Shown piece after piece: positions 25,517 through 33,912 of a DNA stretch of 40,658 bases (within the stretch, counting starts at the first letter, position 1; every line of letters begins with the position of its first letter). The notes under the pieces are model-generated. The model did no database searches. It was not told the DNA's origin and saw only the letters and a program-made list of their open reading frames with translations. Made by a program: the position numbers and the translations under genes. Origin of the DNA: Nitromaritima sp964584125 (GTDB lineage: Bacteria > Nitrospinota > Nitrospinia > Nitrospinales > VA-1); the NCBI GenBank assembly GCA_964584125.1, contig CAZOYP010000006.1:1-40658 (forward strand). The letters run 5' to 3'.

Positions 25517-26266
25517 TCAAAAACTTTCTCTGTGTTTTTGGAAAGTCAATAATGCTTGTTCATAATCATCCTGAGTATCGATTTCAAAACAAGCTGGACC
25601 TTTTGTAATCGACCAGACGCTAAGGTCTACAGACTTAGCAAAATCAGTGAATGGAATTTCCCATAAAAGTTCTAAGTATCTAGATTCAAAGTTTTCATAA
25701 TGCTTGATAAATTTTTTGCAATTTTCTGACGAAAGCTTAAAAAAACCAACCGCCTCCCCACCGAAACTAAAATTATCTTTTTCCTCAAGTGTCAAGTCTC
25801 TTTTGGTCACAAACATCCCTATTTTACCATCGGGTCGGATCAGCGTTTTAGTTGATTCTGTATTGTCTATATCTGCAGGAATTAATGCAAAGGATGTTGA
25901 CTCAGAATTTTTAACATACTTACAAAACTCGGATTGAGGATAAAGCACATCCCCGTCAAGAACGACAACATCCTCTGTACAACAACGTAAACCCATGACC
26001 ATCGACAAGGTGTTACCAGTGGTACGGTACAAATCGTTGTCAATAAATTTGCACTCCAGGTCTAGATTAATGCCTCTCACATATTGTTTTAAATCTTCTT
26101 TATTGTGGCCGACAACTAGATAAGCACAACGTATACCTACAGAGTTCAAGCTGGTGAGATGCCTTGAAAGCAAAGTCTCGTCAGCAAAAGGTAAAAGACT
26201 TTTGTGGGGAATATCGTCACGACCGAGACGCGATCCAAATCCTGCGAGAAGGATAACTGCTTCCAT
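25517..26266 (-). CDS. NTP_transferase nucleotidyltransferase (phosphocholine cytidylyltransferase-like)
   Basis: This 249-residue enzyme has the Rossmann nucleotidyltransferase start LAGFGSRLG (7-15) and a Lys22 in HKSLLPF. A metal-binding DGD motif is at 104-106 (VVLDGDVLYP). The segment DNDLYRTTGNTLSM (77-90) resembles the N-x-Y-x-x-TN-x-x-S motif of LicC-like cytidylyltransferases rather than hexose-1-phosphate thymidylyltransferases. A CDP-alcohol or sugar-phosphate product is likely but the substrate is not established. It lies 45 bases after the QW-repeat gene and before the HAD gene. Confidence 0.82.
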   Translation of the reverse strand: MEAVILLAGFGSRLGRDDIPHKSLLPFADETLLSRHLTSLNSVGIRCAYLVVGHNKEDLKQYVRGINLDLECKFIDNDLYRTTGNTLSMVMGLRCCTEDVVVLDGDVLYPQSEFCKYVKNSESTSFALIPADIDNTESTKTLIRPDGKIGMFVTKRDLTLEEKDNFSFGGEAVGFFKLSSENCKKFIKHYENFESRYLELLWEIPFTDFAKSVDLSVWSITKGPACFEIDTQDDYEQALLTFQKHRESF

Positions 26267-26311
26267 TAGATAGTTAGAATTGCTGCAAATGATGAATAAT
26301 AGAAACTTTAG

Positions 26312-27280
26312 CTACTTGCTGTATGCCCAAAAATGCGACATGGGTTCGTCGGAACAAAACCTTCGGTATTTGAGCAATGTATCCAACCCGTCCGCTGTCC
26401 TCTCGACGTTGGTAGGCTCTTCCTTAAAGTCACCCCAGCCCAGTTCATTTTTCTCATCTAAGAGCCAACGAACTCCTTTTCGAATAACAGAAGAGTATTT
26501 CTCTTTTTGATTAAATGTATCCGCTACTAAAATTAGATTGCGGCAGGCATCCATTGTGTGATCCATGTTTTCACCATCCCAAGATCCATTTTCTGCTTGC
26601 TCATCAACCAAACTATCAGCCGCCTCAAGACATATTTTTTGCGCATCTTCTATTCCATCCATAAAATATGCTGGTATCAACGTATATTGCATAAGATGTG
26701 CGGTTGTTTCAATTCCTGCAGGATGAAATGTGTCATCCTTCCACAAACCTGAGCCACGTTGCCAATTCATAATGAAGTCATATCCTTTCCTACGGGCTTT
26801 GTTAATCTGGTCATCATTGTTTTGATCATGTGTAACCTGATAAACCGTAAGAAATACGGTTACTGAACAAGTAGTATCTAAGTGCGACCATTCTACATCA
26901 GACCAATGCCCATCATCTTCCTGACTAGACAAAATATACTTCAAGGCACGTTGAATTGACGCTTCAATTTTTTGGTTTTTCAGAATAAGGTTCCCACGAC
27001 AGAGCTTTAATCCAACAAAAGTTGTAATCCAAATCGACGTTTTTTCTGCATGCGACATCTTAGACCATCCACCATCAGAGTTCTGCACATTTACGCACGC
27101 AGCAAAGTCTTCAGCGTGTTCGGACGTGTTTCCAACATGCAAAATACATCGCAAAACATGTTCCAGAACTTCCATATCTTGTTCGCCGTGAAGAAGACTC
27201 CAATTACCAGCCTCCGACAATAAATAACCCCACTCACTTTCAATAACCTGGTTTAGTTCATTTTCATTAATCACACTCAT
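26312..27280 (-). CDS. single-barrel QW-repeat, terpene-cyclase/prenyltransferase-fold protein
   Basis: This 322-residue protein has five repeats with QW motifs at 66-72 (QNSDGGW), 120-126 (QEDDGHW), 174-180 (QRGSGLW), 228-234 (QAENGSW) and 276-282 (EKNELGW). Spacing is 54, 54, 54 and 48 residues. Each is followed by a conserved acidic-Thr step, for example LDTTC, IETTA and VERTA. This is the alpha/alpha-toroid fold of squalene cyclases and prenyltransferases. Full class II cyclases are about 650 residues with a DXDD acid; neither that motif nor an OSC DCTAE is visible. Function is unknown. It starts a run with a nucleotidyltransferase and a HAD hydrolase. Confidence 0.83.
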   Translation of the reverse strand: MSVINENELNQVIESEWGYLLSEAGNWSLLHGEQDMEVLEHVLRCILHVGNTSEHAEDFAACVNVQNSDGGWSKMSHAEKTSIWITTFVGLKLCRGNLILKNQKIEASIQRALKYILSSQEDDGHWSDVEWSHLDTTCSVTVFLTVYQVTHDQNNDDQINKARRKGYDFIMNWQRGSGLWKDDTFHPAGIETTAHLMQYTLIPAYFMDGIEDAQKICLEAADSLVDEQAENGSWDGENMDHTMDACRNLILVADTFNQKEKYSSVIRKGVRWLLDEKNELGWGDFKEEPTNVERTADGLDTLLKYRRFCSDEPMSHFWAYSK

Positions 27281-27338
27281 AGTAACCTTCCAGTATATAA
27301 ATATTCTCAGAGAGAAAGCTCTCAGTAAATTTAATAAC

Positions 27339-28019
27339 CTATCTTGCTTCAGTTTCGAATCTGGATTGCGAGTTATAAGAGGCTGCCTCTTGGCTGCTCA
27401 TTTTCTCAATTTGCAATCTATTTTTCACCCACAGCCTTGCCTCATCAGAGTTTCCTGGACTGTTTGGATATTTTTTAAGAAACCCCTGATACTCTCCCAT
27501 CGAATCAGTTTTTTTGACTTGCTCAAAAATCTGATCCTCTAAAGCTTCTATCTGTCTCTCAATGCGCTCTTGTTCTTTGGCCGGCGACAATTCAGCAACC
27601 CTCCTAAGACCCATTATTGCTTCATCATATTCCATATTTTCTTCAAAAATGGCAGCCTGAACTTTTAGTGCGCGCACCAAGTTCATTTTCAATTGCGATT
27701 CTTCAGGTCTTAATTTTAGTCCTTGATTAAAATTGTAAATAGCCTGCAAGATATCGTCACTGGCATAATGGAGTAAGCCCAAATTATTTCTAGCTGTAAA
27801 GGAGTTTGGGTTTTTTTGTAAAAACTTTTTCCAAAGAACAATGGCAGACTCGATCTGCCCCCTTCTCTGGTGGGATAGTGCTTTTTTAAACAATTCTTGA
27901 TCAAATCTTGATAAGGATTGATATGAAGTATCAGAGAAATGGCTCGACTTTGAAACACAGGCTAAAGTAAGACAATTCAACACTATAAAGCTAATGGCAC
28001 CTAACTTGAAAAATTTCAT
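27339..28019 (-). CDS. TPR-repeat lipoprotein
   Basis: The frame is open from an ATG at 28148, but that start overlaps the TPP riboswitch on the other strand. The in-frame ATG at 28019 gives a clean lipoprotein signal (MKFFKLGAISFIVLNCLTLAC, lipid Cys21) and about 226 residues. Two to three TPR units follow (for example SFTARNNLGLLHYASDDILQAIYNFNQ), then an acidic helical region with ERIERQIEALEDQIFEQ. It is likely anchored in a membrane and faces the periplasm. It lies upstream of the QW-repeat gene by about 60 bases, and its promoter may share the intergenic region with the thi riboswitch. Confidence 0.75.
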   Translation of the reverse strand: MKFFKLGAISFIVLNCLTLACVSKSSHFSDTSYQSLSRFDQELFKKALSHQRRGQIESAIVLWKKFLQKNPNSFTARNNLGLLHYASDDILQAIYNFNQGLKLRPEESQLKMNLVRALKVQAAIFEENMEYDEAIMGLRRVAELSPAKEQERIERQIEALEDQIFEQVKKTDSMGEYQGFLKKYPNSPGNSDEARLWVKNRLQIEKMSSQEAASYNSQSRFETEAR

Positions 28020-28108
28020 AAGAAAGACTATACCAAATATTCTTTTAAGATCAATATACCTTGACATGTTTGTTATTTCCGTTAACCTGCTATTTAAATT
28101 TGAAAGTA

Positions 28109-28192
28109 GTTCGCTAGGGGTGATTTTCTGAGAGTCTTTAAAGGACAACCCTTTGAACCTGATCTGGCTAATACCAGCGAAGGGAAGTGGAT
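28109..28192 (+). ncRNA. TPP riboswitch (THI element)
   Basis: Conserved THI-box cores are present in order: AGGGGTG (28116-28122), CTGAGAG (28128-28134), then CCCTTTGAACCTGATCTGG (28149-28167) and TAATACCAGCGAAGGGAA (28169-28186). A P1 helix forms between TTCGCT (28110-28115) and AGTGGA (28186-28191) with two wobbles. It precedes thiS and an intrinsic terminator, so TPP binding should stop transcription of thiS-thiG-thiE-thiC. Confidence 0.95.
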
Positions 28193-28206
28193 GGAGCTTT
28201 AAATAT

Positions 28207-28242
28207 AGCTACAATCCCTTACTCGGATGTAGCTTTTTTTTT
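28207..28242 (+). terminator. riboswitch-controlled intrinsic terminator before thiS
   Basis: AGCTACA (28207-28213) pairs with TGTAGCT (28228-28234). Beyond a bulged A, TCC (28215-28217) pairs with GGA (28225-28227) across a 7-base loop. A run of nine T follows (28234-28242). It begins 15 bases after the TPP aptamer, which fits transcriptional attenuation as the expression platform. AGCT at 28195-28198 may belong to an alternative antiterminator. Confidence 0.85.
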
Positions 28243-28325
28243 GGTCCTTACTTTACTTTTACTCTCGTGTAATCATTATTTTGAATCTCGATTGATCTTT
28301 ATTTTAGTTTGATTGAGGAGGCTTG

Positions 28326-28529
28326 GTGGTACTTAAAATAAACGGAATTGAAAAAAACATATCCTCCAGTACTAATTTAGCAGAGTTATTGCTTGAACTG
28401 GAAATAGTTTCACCCCATTGTGCTGTGGCACTTAACCAGGAAGTCGTTTCTTACTCAAAACTCAAGCAAACCAAAATTCACGATGGGGACAATATCGAAA
28501 TAGTTCATGCTGTAGGTGGTGGACTCTAA
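28326..28529 (+). CDS. thiS: thiamine sulfur carrier protein ThiS
   Basis: ThiS is a ubiquitin-like carrier whose C-terminal Gly-Gly is thiocarboxylated and donates sulfur for the thiazole of thiamine. The protein is about 67 residues. The beta-grasp fold is recognisable in VLKINGIEKN, LAELLLELEI and DGDNIEIVHAVGGG. The final residues are GGG followed by one Leu, so Gly-Gly is not exposed. The Shine-Dalgarno GAGGAGG (28315-28321) ends 4 bases before the GTG at 28326; a TTG at 28323 is too close. It is the first gene after the TPP riboswitch. Confidence 0.92.
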   Translation: MVLKINGIEKNISSSTNLAELLLELEIVSPHCAVALNQEVVSYSKLKQTKIHDGDNIEIVHAVGGGL

Positions 28530-28574
28530 TTTTATAAATACAGTTTTCCAAAGTTTTTTTCTAAAAATTTTAAA

Positions 28575-29351
28575 ATGGAATCATCAAAGTTTAGGATAGG
28601 CGATAAGTTTTTTAAATCTCGCTTGATTGTAGGAACCGGGAAGTATTCGTCTTTTGAGGAGACACGTGATGCTATAGCTGCTTCAGGAGCACAGATGGTG
28701 ACTTTAGCTGTACGACGCATCGAACTAGATAAAACCAAAGAATCTATCCTTAATTTTCTCGACCCAGAAACATACTCTTTTCTACCTAATACTGCTGGCT
28801 GCTATACAGTCAAAGAGGCGGTTATGACTTGCCAGCTTGCACGTGAAGCAGGACTTGGAAATATGGTTAAGGTAGAGGTAATTGGTGACGAAAAAACATT
28901 GTTCCCCGATAATGAAGCCACTTTGGAAGCATCAAAACTTCTAGTAAAAGATGGATTCCAAGTACTCCCTTACTGTACTGATGATGTGGTGCTTTGTAAA
29001 AAATTAGAATCAGCAGGATGTTCAGCTGTAATGCCATTGGCTGCGCCCATTGGGTCAGGGCTTGGTGTATGTAACCCGTTTACTATAAAACTGATTCGCG
29101 AAGCTGTAAAAATTCCAGTCATTGTTGATGCAGGTGTTGGAACTGCTTCTGACGCATGCAGGGCTATGGAGCTGGGAATAGATGGGCTTCTCATGAACAC
29201 TGCAATCGCAGGAGCGGAAGACCCTATCAAAATGGCCTACGCTATGAAAGCTGCTGTGGAGTGTGGCCGACAGGCCTTTGAAGCTGGGCGCATTCCAAAG
29301 AAACTCTATGCTTCGGCCAGCAGCCCAATCCACGGATTGATAGATATTTAG
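28575..29351 (+). CDS. thiG: thiazole synthase
   Basis: ThiG condenses 1-deoxyxylulose 5-phosphate, dehydroglycine and the ThiS sulfur to make the thiazole phosphate of thiamine. At 258 residues it has the TIM barrel. The N-terminal SRLIVGTGKY segment, the Schiff-base lysine region in MVKVEVIGDE, the GLGVCNPF loop and VPVIVDAGVGTASDA-like strand are seen. The ATG follows an A/T-rich stretch with no Shine-Dalgarno. It lies 45 bases after thiS. The glycine oxidase or tyrosine lyase (ThiO or ThiH) and ThiF needed for thiazole are not in the window. Confidence 0.96.
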   Translation: MESSKFRIGDKFFKSRLIVGTGKYSSFEETRDAIAASGAQMVTLAVRRIELDKTKESILNFLDPETYSFLPNTAGCYTVKEAVMTCQLAREAGLGNMVKVEVIGDEKTLFPDNEATLEASKLLVKDGFQVLPYCTDDVVLCKKLESAGCSAVMPLAAPIGSGLGVCNPFTIKLIREAVKIPVIVDAGVGTASDACRAMELGIDGLLMNTAIAGAEDPIKMAYAMKAAVECGRQAFEAGRIPKKLYASASSPIHGLIDI

Positions 29352-29402
29352 TGACTACAATATACTGTGTATACTTTGTTAAAAGAAAAAAATACTAATA
29401 AA

Positions 29403-30050
29403 ATGCAAGTACCGAAAGATCTCCATGATCTTCGATTATTCCTGATCACAGACCGGTCTTTGTTTGAGGATCAAAAATACTTTCTTACTGCGGTTGAGGC
29501 TGCTTTAAGCGGGGGTGTTAAAGCTCTTCAATTAAGAGAAAAAGATTTACCAGATAGTGAACTTATTAAGCTAGGTTTTCAATTACGCAAGCTCACATCA
29601 AACTATAGGGCTAAGCTCATTATCAACTCACGAGCAGACATAGCAAAGAAAATAGGTGCAGATGGGGTGCACCTAGCAGAAAGTAGCTTTAGTGTGAATG
29701 AGACTAAAAGTATTTTTCCTAGCTTGATCTTAGGAGTATCAACGCACTCACTTGAAGGAGCGAATTTTGCGGAGGCGCAAGGCGCAGATTACATAACTTT
29801 CAGCCCAGTTTACGAAACACCCTCCAAAGCGAGCTACGGGCCACCTCAAGGTTTGGACGCATTGCGACAAATTACCCAAGCGATTAGCTTACCGGTTCTG
29901 GCTTTGGGAGGAATAACACTTGATCGCGTTCCCGATTGTTTGGAACAGGGGGCCTTCGGGATCGCCTTGATTTCTGATATCTGGAGCTCGTCTAATATAA
30001 AACAACATTCATTTGAATATATGCAGAACTTTGGAGGAAACACATTATGA
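29403..30050 (+). CDS. thiE: thiamine-phosphate synthase
   Basis: ThiE joins hydroxymethylpyrimidine diphosphate to thiazole phosphate, giving thiamine phosphate. The ATG at 29403 gives about 215 residues, close to family length; a GTG at 29367 would add 12 polar residues. The motifs are VKALQLREKDL, INSRADIAKKIGADGVHL, GVSTHS, the FSPVYETPSK loop, and PVLALGGI near the C-terminus. The gene overlaps thiC by four bases (ATGA), which suggests coupling. Confidence 0.94.
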   Translation: MQVPKDLHDLRLFLITDRSLFEDQKYFLTAVEAALSGGVKALQLREKDLPDSELIKLGFQLRKLTSNYRAKLIINSRADIAKKIGADGVHLAESSFSVNETKSIFPSLILGVSTHSLEGANFAEAQGADYITFSPVYETPSKASYGPPQGLDALRQITQAISLPVLALGGITLDRVPDCLEQGAFGIALISDIWSSSNIKQHSFEYMQNFGGNTL

Positions 30051-31984
30051 AGCAATCAAAATCTAATGGTAACGGAAGTGGCAACCGACATGGAGCTACA
30101 CATGAAAAGGTTGAAATTTCTACAAATCCAATTTCCCCGAAATCTAAAAAAGTCTATGTCAGTGGGACACTGCACCCCGATATAAAAGTCCCGTTCAGAG
30201 AAATTTCACTGTCACCCTCCACCACAATAAGCGGAAATGGGAACGGGAACGGTCATCATAAGGAAAATGACGAGAACTCGATCCTAGTCTATGACACATC
30301 TGGCCCCTACACAGATCCACAAGCAATGATTGATATTCGTGAAGGTTTAAAACCCATCCGCCTTCCTTGGATTACAGATCGTAAAGATGTAGCGTATTAC
30401 AATGCGCGAACTATTTTGCCAAAAGACGATGGCTACCGAGATGGGGAAAATCCTAATACTGAGCGATTCCCTAAAACCCGTGCCCAAGTTCTTCGTGCCA
30501 AGCCGGGACAAAATGTAACACAAATGCACTACGCTAAAAAGGGAATCATCACTCCAGAAATGGAATTTATTGCTATTCGCGAAAATCAGAAACGTAAACA
30601 ATGGATCGAAGACCCTGAGCGGGAAGATCGACTAAAAGGAAACTCCTTCGGAGCCAACCTTCAGGAAGAAATCACACCCGAATTCGTCCGCGAAGAAGTA
30701 GCACGAGGTAGAGCTATCATTCCGGCTAATATTAATCACCCGGAGTCGGAGCCGATGATCATTGGGCGGAATTTTCTTGTCAAAATTAACTCCAATATAG
30801 GTAATTCAGCTGTCAGTTCATCTGTTGAAGAAGAAGTAGAAAAGATGGTCTGGTCATCACGATGCGGAGCCGACAACGTTATGGATCTATCTACCGGGAA
30901 AAATATTCACACCACGCGTGAATGGATCCTGCGCAATTCGCCTGTTCCAATAGGTACTGTTCCGATATATCAGGCATTGGAAAAAGTCGGTGGCAAAATC
31001 GAAGACCTCACATGGGAAATTTATCGCGACACTCTGATAGAACAATGCGAACAAGGCGTAGACTATTTCACCATTCATGCTGGAGTGTTATTGCGCTATG
31101 TACCAATGACTGCAAAACGTGTAACCGGTATCGTCTCACGAGGTGGAGCTATCATGGCAAAATGGTGTCTCACTTATCATAAAGAAAACTTCCTATATAC
31201 AAACTTTGAGGAAATTTGCAAAATCTTAAAATCCTATGATGTTTCTTTCTCTCTTGGAGACGGGTTACGTCCTGGTTCTACCGCTGACGCTAATGACGAA
31301 GCCCAGTTTGCAGAATTGGAAACTCTCGGTGAGTTAACTAAAATTGCATGGAAACATGAAGTGCAAACTATGATAGAAGGTCCCGGTCATGTTCCCATGC
31401 ACATGATCAAAGAAAATATGGAAAAGCAATTGAAAGTTTGTGGAGAGGCTCCTTTCTATACCTTGGGACCACTGACAACCGACATTGCGCCGGGTTACGA
31501 TCACATTACAAGTGGCATTGGCGCGGCAATGATCGGCTGGTACGGTACCGCCATGCTTTGCTACGTCACTCCTAAAGAACACCTTGGGTTACCTAATCGG
31601 GAAGATGTGAAAGAAGGCGTTATCACATACAAAATTGCCGCACACGCGGCAGATCTTGCCAAAGGTCATCCCGGTGCAAGGGTTCGAGACGATGCATTGA
31701 GCAAAGCTCGGTTCGAGTTTCGCTGGGAAGACCAATTCAACCTTTCACTGGATCCGGAAAAGGCTTTACAGTTTCATGATGAAACCTTGCCGAAAGATTC
31801 TGCCAAAGTTGCTCATTTCTGTTCCATGTGCGGCCCCCATTTCTGTTCGATGAAAATCACTCAAGACGTGCGCGACTACGCAGAGCAAAAAGGTGTAGAA
31901 GAAGCACAGGCGCTAGATGAAGGAATGAAAGAAATGTCTTCTACTTTTCGAGAGAAGGGTGGCGAAATATACTCTAAAGCTTAG
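30047..31984 (+). CDS. thiC: phosphomethylpyrimidine synthase
   Basis: ThiC rearranges aminoimidazole ribotide to hydroxymethylpyrimidine phosphate using a radical SAM [4Fe-4S] cluster. At 645 residues it is the full-length bacterial type. The cluster motif is CSMCGPHFC, with Cys592, Cys595 and Cys600 (CX2CX4C). Also visible are GRNFLVKIN, TVPIYQALEK, HAGVLLRYVP, SLGDGLRPGS and EGPGHVP. Two Asn/Gly-rich insertions (about residues 4-13 and 68-74) lie in the poorly conserved N-terminus. A Shine-Dalgarno GGAGG (30033-30037) precedes the ATG by 9 bases. It is the last gene of the riboswitch-controlled run. Confidence 0.97.
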   Translation: MKQSKSNGNGSGNRHGATHEKVEISTNPISPKSKKVYVSGTLHPDIKVPFREISLSPSTTISGNGNGNGHHKENDENSILVYDTSGPYTDPQAMIDIREGLKPIRLPWITDRKDVAYYNARTILPKDDGYRDGENPNTERFPKTRAQVLRAKPGQNVTQMHYAKKGIITPEMEFIAIRENQKRKQWIEDPEREDRLKGNSFGANLQEEITPEFVREEVARGRAIIPANINHPESEPMIIGRNFLVKINSNIGNSAVSSSVEEEVEKMVWSSRCGADNVMDLSTGKNIHTTREWILRNSPVPIGTVPIYQALEKVGGKIEDLTWEIYRDTLIEQCEQGVDYFTIHAGVLLRYVPMTAKRVTGIVSRGGAIMAKWCLTYHKENFLYTNFEEICKILKSYDVSFSLGDGLRPGSTADANDEAQFAELETLGELTKIAWKHEVQTMIEGPGHVPMHMIKENMEKQLKVCGEAPFYTLGPLTTDIAPGYDHITSGIGAAMIGWYGTAMLCYVTPKEHLGLPNREDVKEGVITYKIAAHAADLAKGHPGARVRDDALSKARFEFRWEDQFNLSLDPEKALQFHDETLPKDSAKVAHFCSMCGPHFCSMKITQDVRDYAEQKGVEEAQALDEGMKEMSSTFREKGGEIYSKA

Positions 31985-32103
31985 TCTCTAGCTACAGAAA
32001 TATGCTCTTTTGCTTATTTTTTTATTTAAAAGTTTTTAGCAACAATAAAAGAAATCGAATTAGTCTCAATTCGCGCCCTGAAAGATACTATGACCAATCA
32101 AAA

Positions 32104-32140
32104 CCGTTTTATGTTTAAAAAACGGGGATCTAATTTTTTT
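32104..32140 (+). terminator. weak terminator-like hairpin after thiC
   Basis: CCGTTTT (32104-32110) can pair with AAAACGG (32119-32125) across an 8-base loop, with a T tract at 32134-32140. It is AT-rich and the T tract starts 8 bases after the stem, so it is a poor intrinsic terminator. It lies about 120 bases past thiC between convergent genes. Confidence 0.3.
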
Positions 32141-32205
32141 AGAGAAAACTAATCATAAATTAACAAAAAATTATACTTCCACAGAGAATTTAAAAGTTGA
32201 AAAGG

Positions 32206-33900
32206 CTAAGGCTTCAGCATTTCTCGAGCATGACTAAGAGTAGCTTCGGTAATTTTTTTCCCACCGGACATCCTTGCAATTTCTTCCACCCTTTCATCCT
32301 CTGAAAGTTCACGGATACCAGAATAAGTCCTTTTATCTTTCACTGTTTTAAATACCACAAAGTGGGCAATTGCCTTACCCGCTATTTGAGGTAAGTGTGT
32401 AATACAGAATACTTGCTTTTCAGAAGCTATTTTTTTTAATTTATTTCCCACCACTTCAGCAATTTTACCTCCTATCCCTGTATCAACCTCATCGAAAACC
32501 ATCACAGGTATTGTATCTTGCTTATTGAGGTTTGATTTTAATGCCAACATAAGACGTGAAAGTTCTCCGCCCGAAGCTATCTTAACAAGCGGCTTAAGGT
32601 CTTCCCCTAAGTTAGGAGAAAATAAAAATTCTACTGTACCCAATCCATTTGAGTTTAACTTTACCTTTTGGCTCCGGAATTCAATGAAATTAGCAGCACT
32701 CTCTTCATAGTTGAATTGCACCTTTAATTTCACATCCTTCATACCAAGGTCAGAGAGTTCCTTCTCTACATTTTTTTTAAATATACTGGCTGTTTTTTCT
32801 CTTTTTTCTGCCAATTTTACCGAAAGTTTTGATAAAACAGCTTGATGAAGCTTGATATCTTTTTGAATCTTTTCCAAATTTTCCTGAAAACAAGAAAGGG
32901 TATCTAGTTCGTTAGAAATTTTCTCACGATGATCCAAAACCAAAACAATATCACCACCGTATTTACGTTTTAGTCCATTGATTTCCGATAAACGGTCTTC
33001 TATCTCTTCAAGGCGAGAGGGGTTGAATTCTATCTTTTGAGCATAGTCCCTCAATTCTTCAATCAGTTCTTCGATTTCACAAAAGGCAGACTGACCTCGT
33101 TGTGTCTGTCTTTCTAGATCCGGATCCAGTGAAGGAAGTGACTCTAACTCTCTTTGTGCTACACCCAATTCGTCAATAATTGATCCTTCTTTTTCTACGA
33201 TTAAATTGAGAACTAATTTAACCGACGCGTGAATTTTTTCTGCGTATTGTATTTTATTTTTCTCTACTTTAAGAAGATCTTCCTCATCCAATGAAAGATT
33301 AGCTTTATCAATTTCATTAATTTGGAAACGTAATAAATCTTCTCGTTGCATGCGATCACTTTCTTTAGAACGTAAATCTTCTATCTTTCTTTGATCTTCT
33401 ATATATTCAAAGTATTTTTTAGCAAGCTCATTTCTTTCATCCATTGTTTTCCCATACAAATCGAGAAGGTCAATATGGATCTCTGGATTGAGAAGTGCCT
33501 GATGATCATGCTGACCATGAATATCAACTAGTCGATTTCCTAGTTTTGCTAAGACACCAACAGTTACGGTACAGTCGTTGACCAAACATCGATTTTTACC
33601 AGAATTGGATATCGTGCGCCTTAAAACTACTTCACCGCCATTAACGTTGATACCCAATTCTGAAAGAATATCTAGAGTCTGTGAGTTTGTGATCTCAAAC
33701 AAGCTTTCAACAGTTGCAGATGATTCTCCTGTACGAATAAAATTGGAATCAGCTCTACCCCCAAGAATAAGATTAAGTGCATCAATAATAATAGATTTTC
33801 CAGCACCTGTTTCACCTGTAAGAGCTGTAAGACCAGACGTGAATTCGACATTCAGATTATCAATAATTGCAAAATTCTTTATCTTTAATTCTTTTAGCAT
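32206..33900 (-). CDS. recN: DNA repair protein RecN
   Basis: RecN is an SMC-like ATPase that gathers broken DNA ends during double-strand break repair. At 564 residues it has a Walker A GETGAGKS (30-37), a central coiled-coil region, and the C-terminal signature and Walker B (SGGELSRLML then MVFDEVDTGIGG). A glutamine-like loop follows (FCITHLPQIAG). The ATG at 33900 is 12 bases after the stop of a TPR gene, so both are likely co-transcribed. No SOS box could be assigned directly upstream. Confidence 0.97.
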   Translation of the reverse strand: MLKELKIKNFAIIDNLNVEFTSGLTALTGETGAGKSIIIDALNLILGGRADSNFIRTGESSATVESLFEITNSQTLDILSELGINVNGGEVVLRRTISNSGKNRCLVNDCTVTVGVLAKLGNRLVDIHGQHDHQALLNPEIHIDLLDLYGKTMDERNELAKKYFEYIEDQRKIEDLRSKESDRMQREDLLRFQINEIDKANLSLDEEDLLKVEKNKIQYAEKIHASVKLVLNLIVEKEGSIIDELGVAQRELESLPSLDPDLERQTQRGQSAFCEIEELIEELRDYAQKIEFNPSRLEEIEDRLSEINGLKRKYGGDIVLVLDHREKISNELDTLSCFQENLEKIQKDIKLHQAVLSKLSVKLAEKREKTASIFKKNVEKELSDLGMKDVKLKVQFNYEESAANFIEFRSQKVKLNSNGLGTVEFLFSPNLGEDLKPLVKIASGGELSRLMLALKSNLNKQDTIPVMVFDEVDTGIGGKIAEVVGNKLKKIASEKQVFCITHLPQIAGKAIAHFVVFKTVKDKRTYSGIRELSEDERVEEIARMSGGKKITEATLSHAREMLKP

Positions 33901-33912
33901 GAGATTAGTAGT

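Noticed and set aside
28020..28148. N-terminal extension of the TPR lipoprotein from ATG 28148
   Set aside because: It is antisense to the TPP riboswitch and would hide the lipoprotein signal that starts cleanly at 28019.
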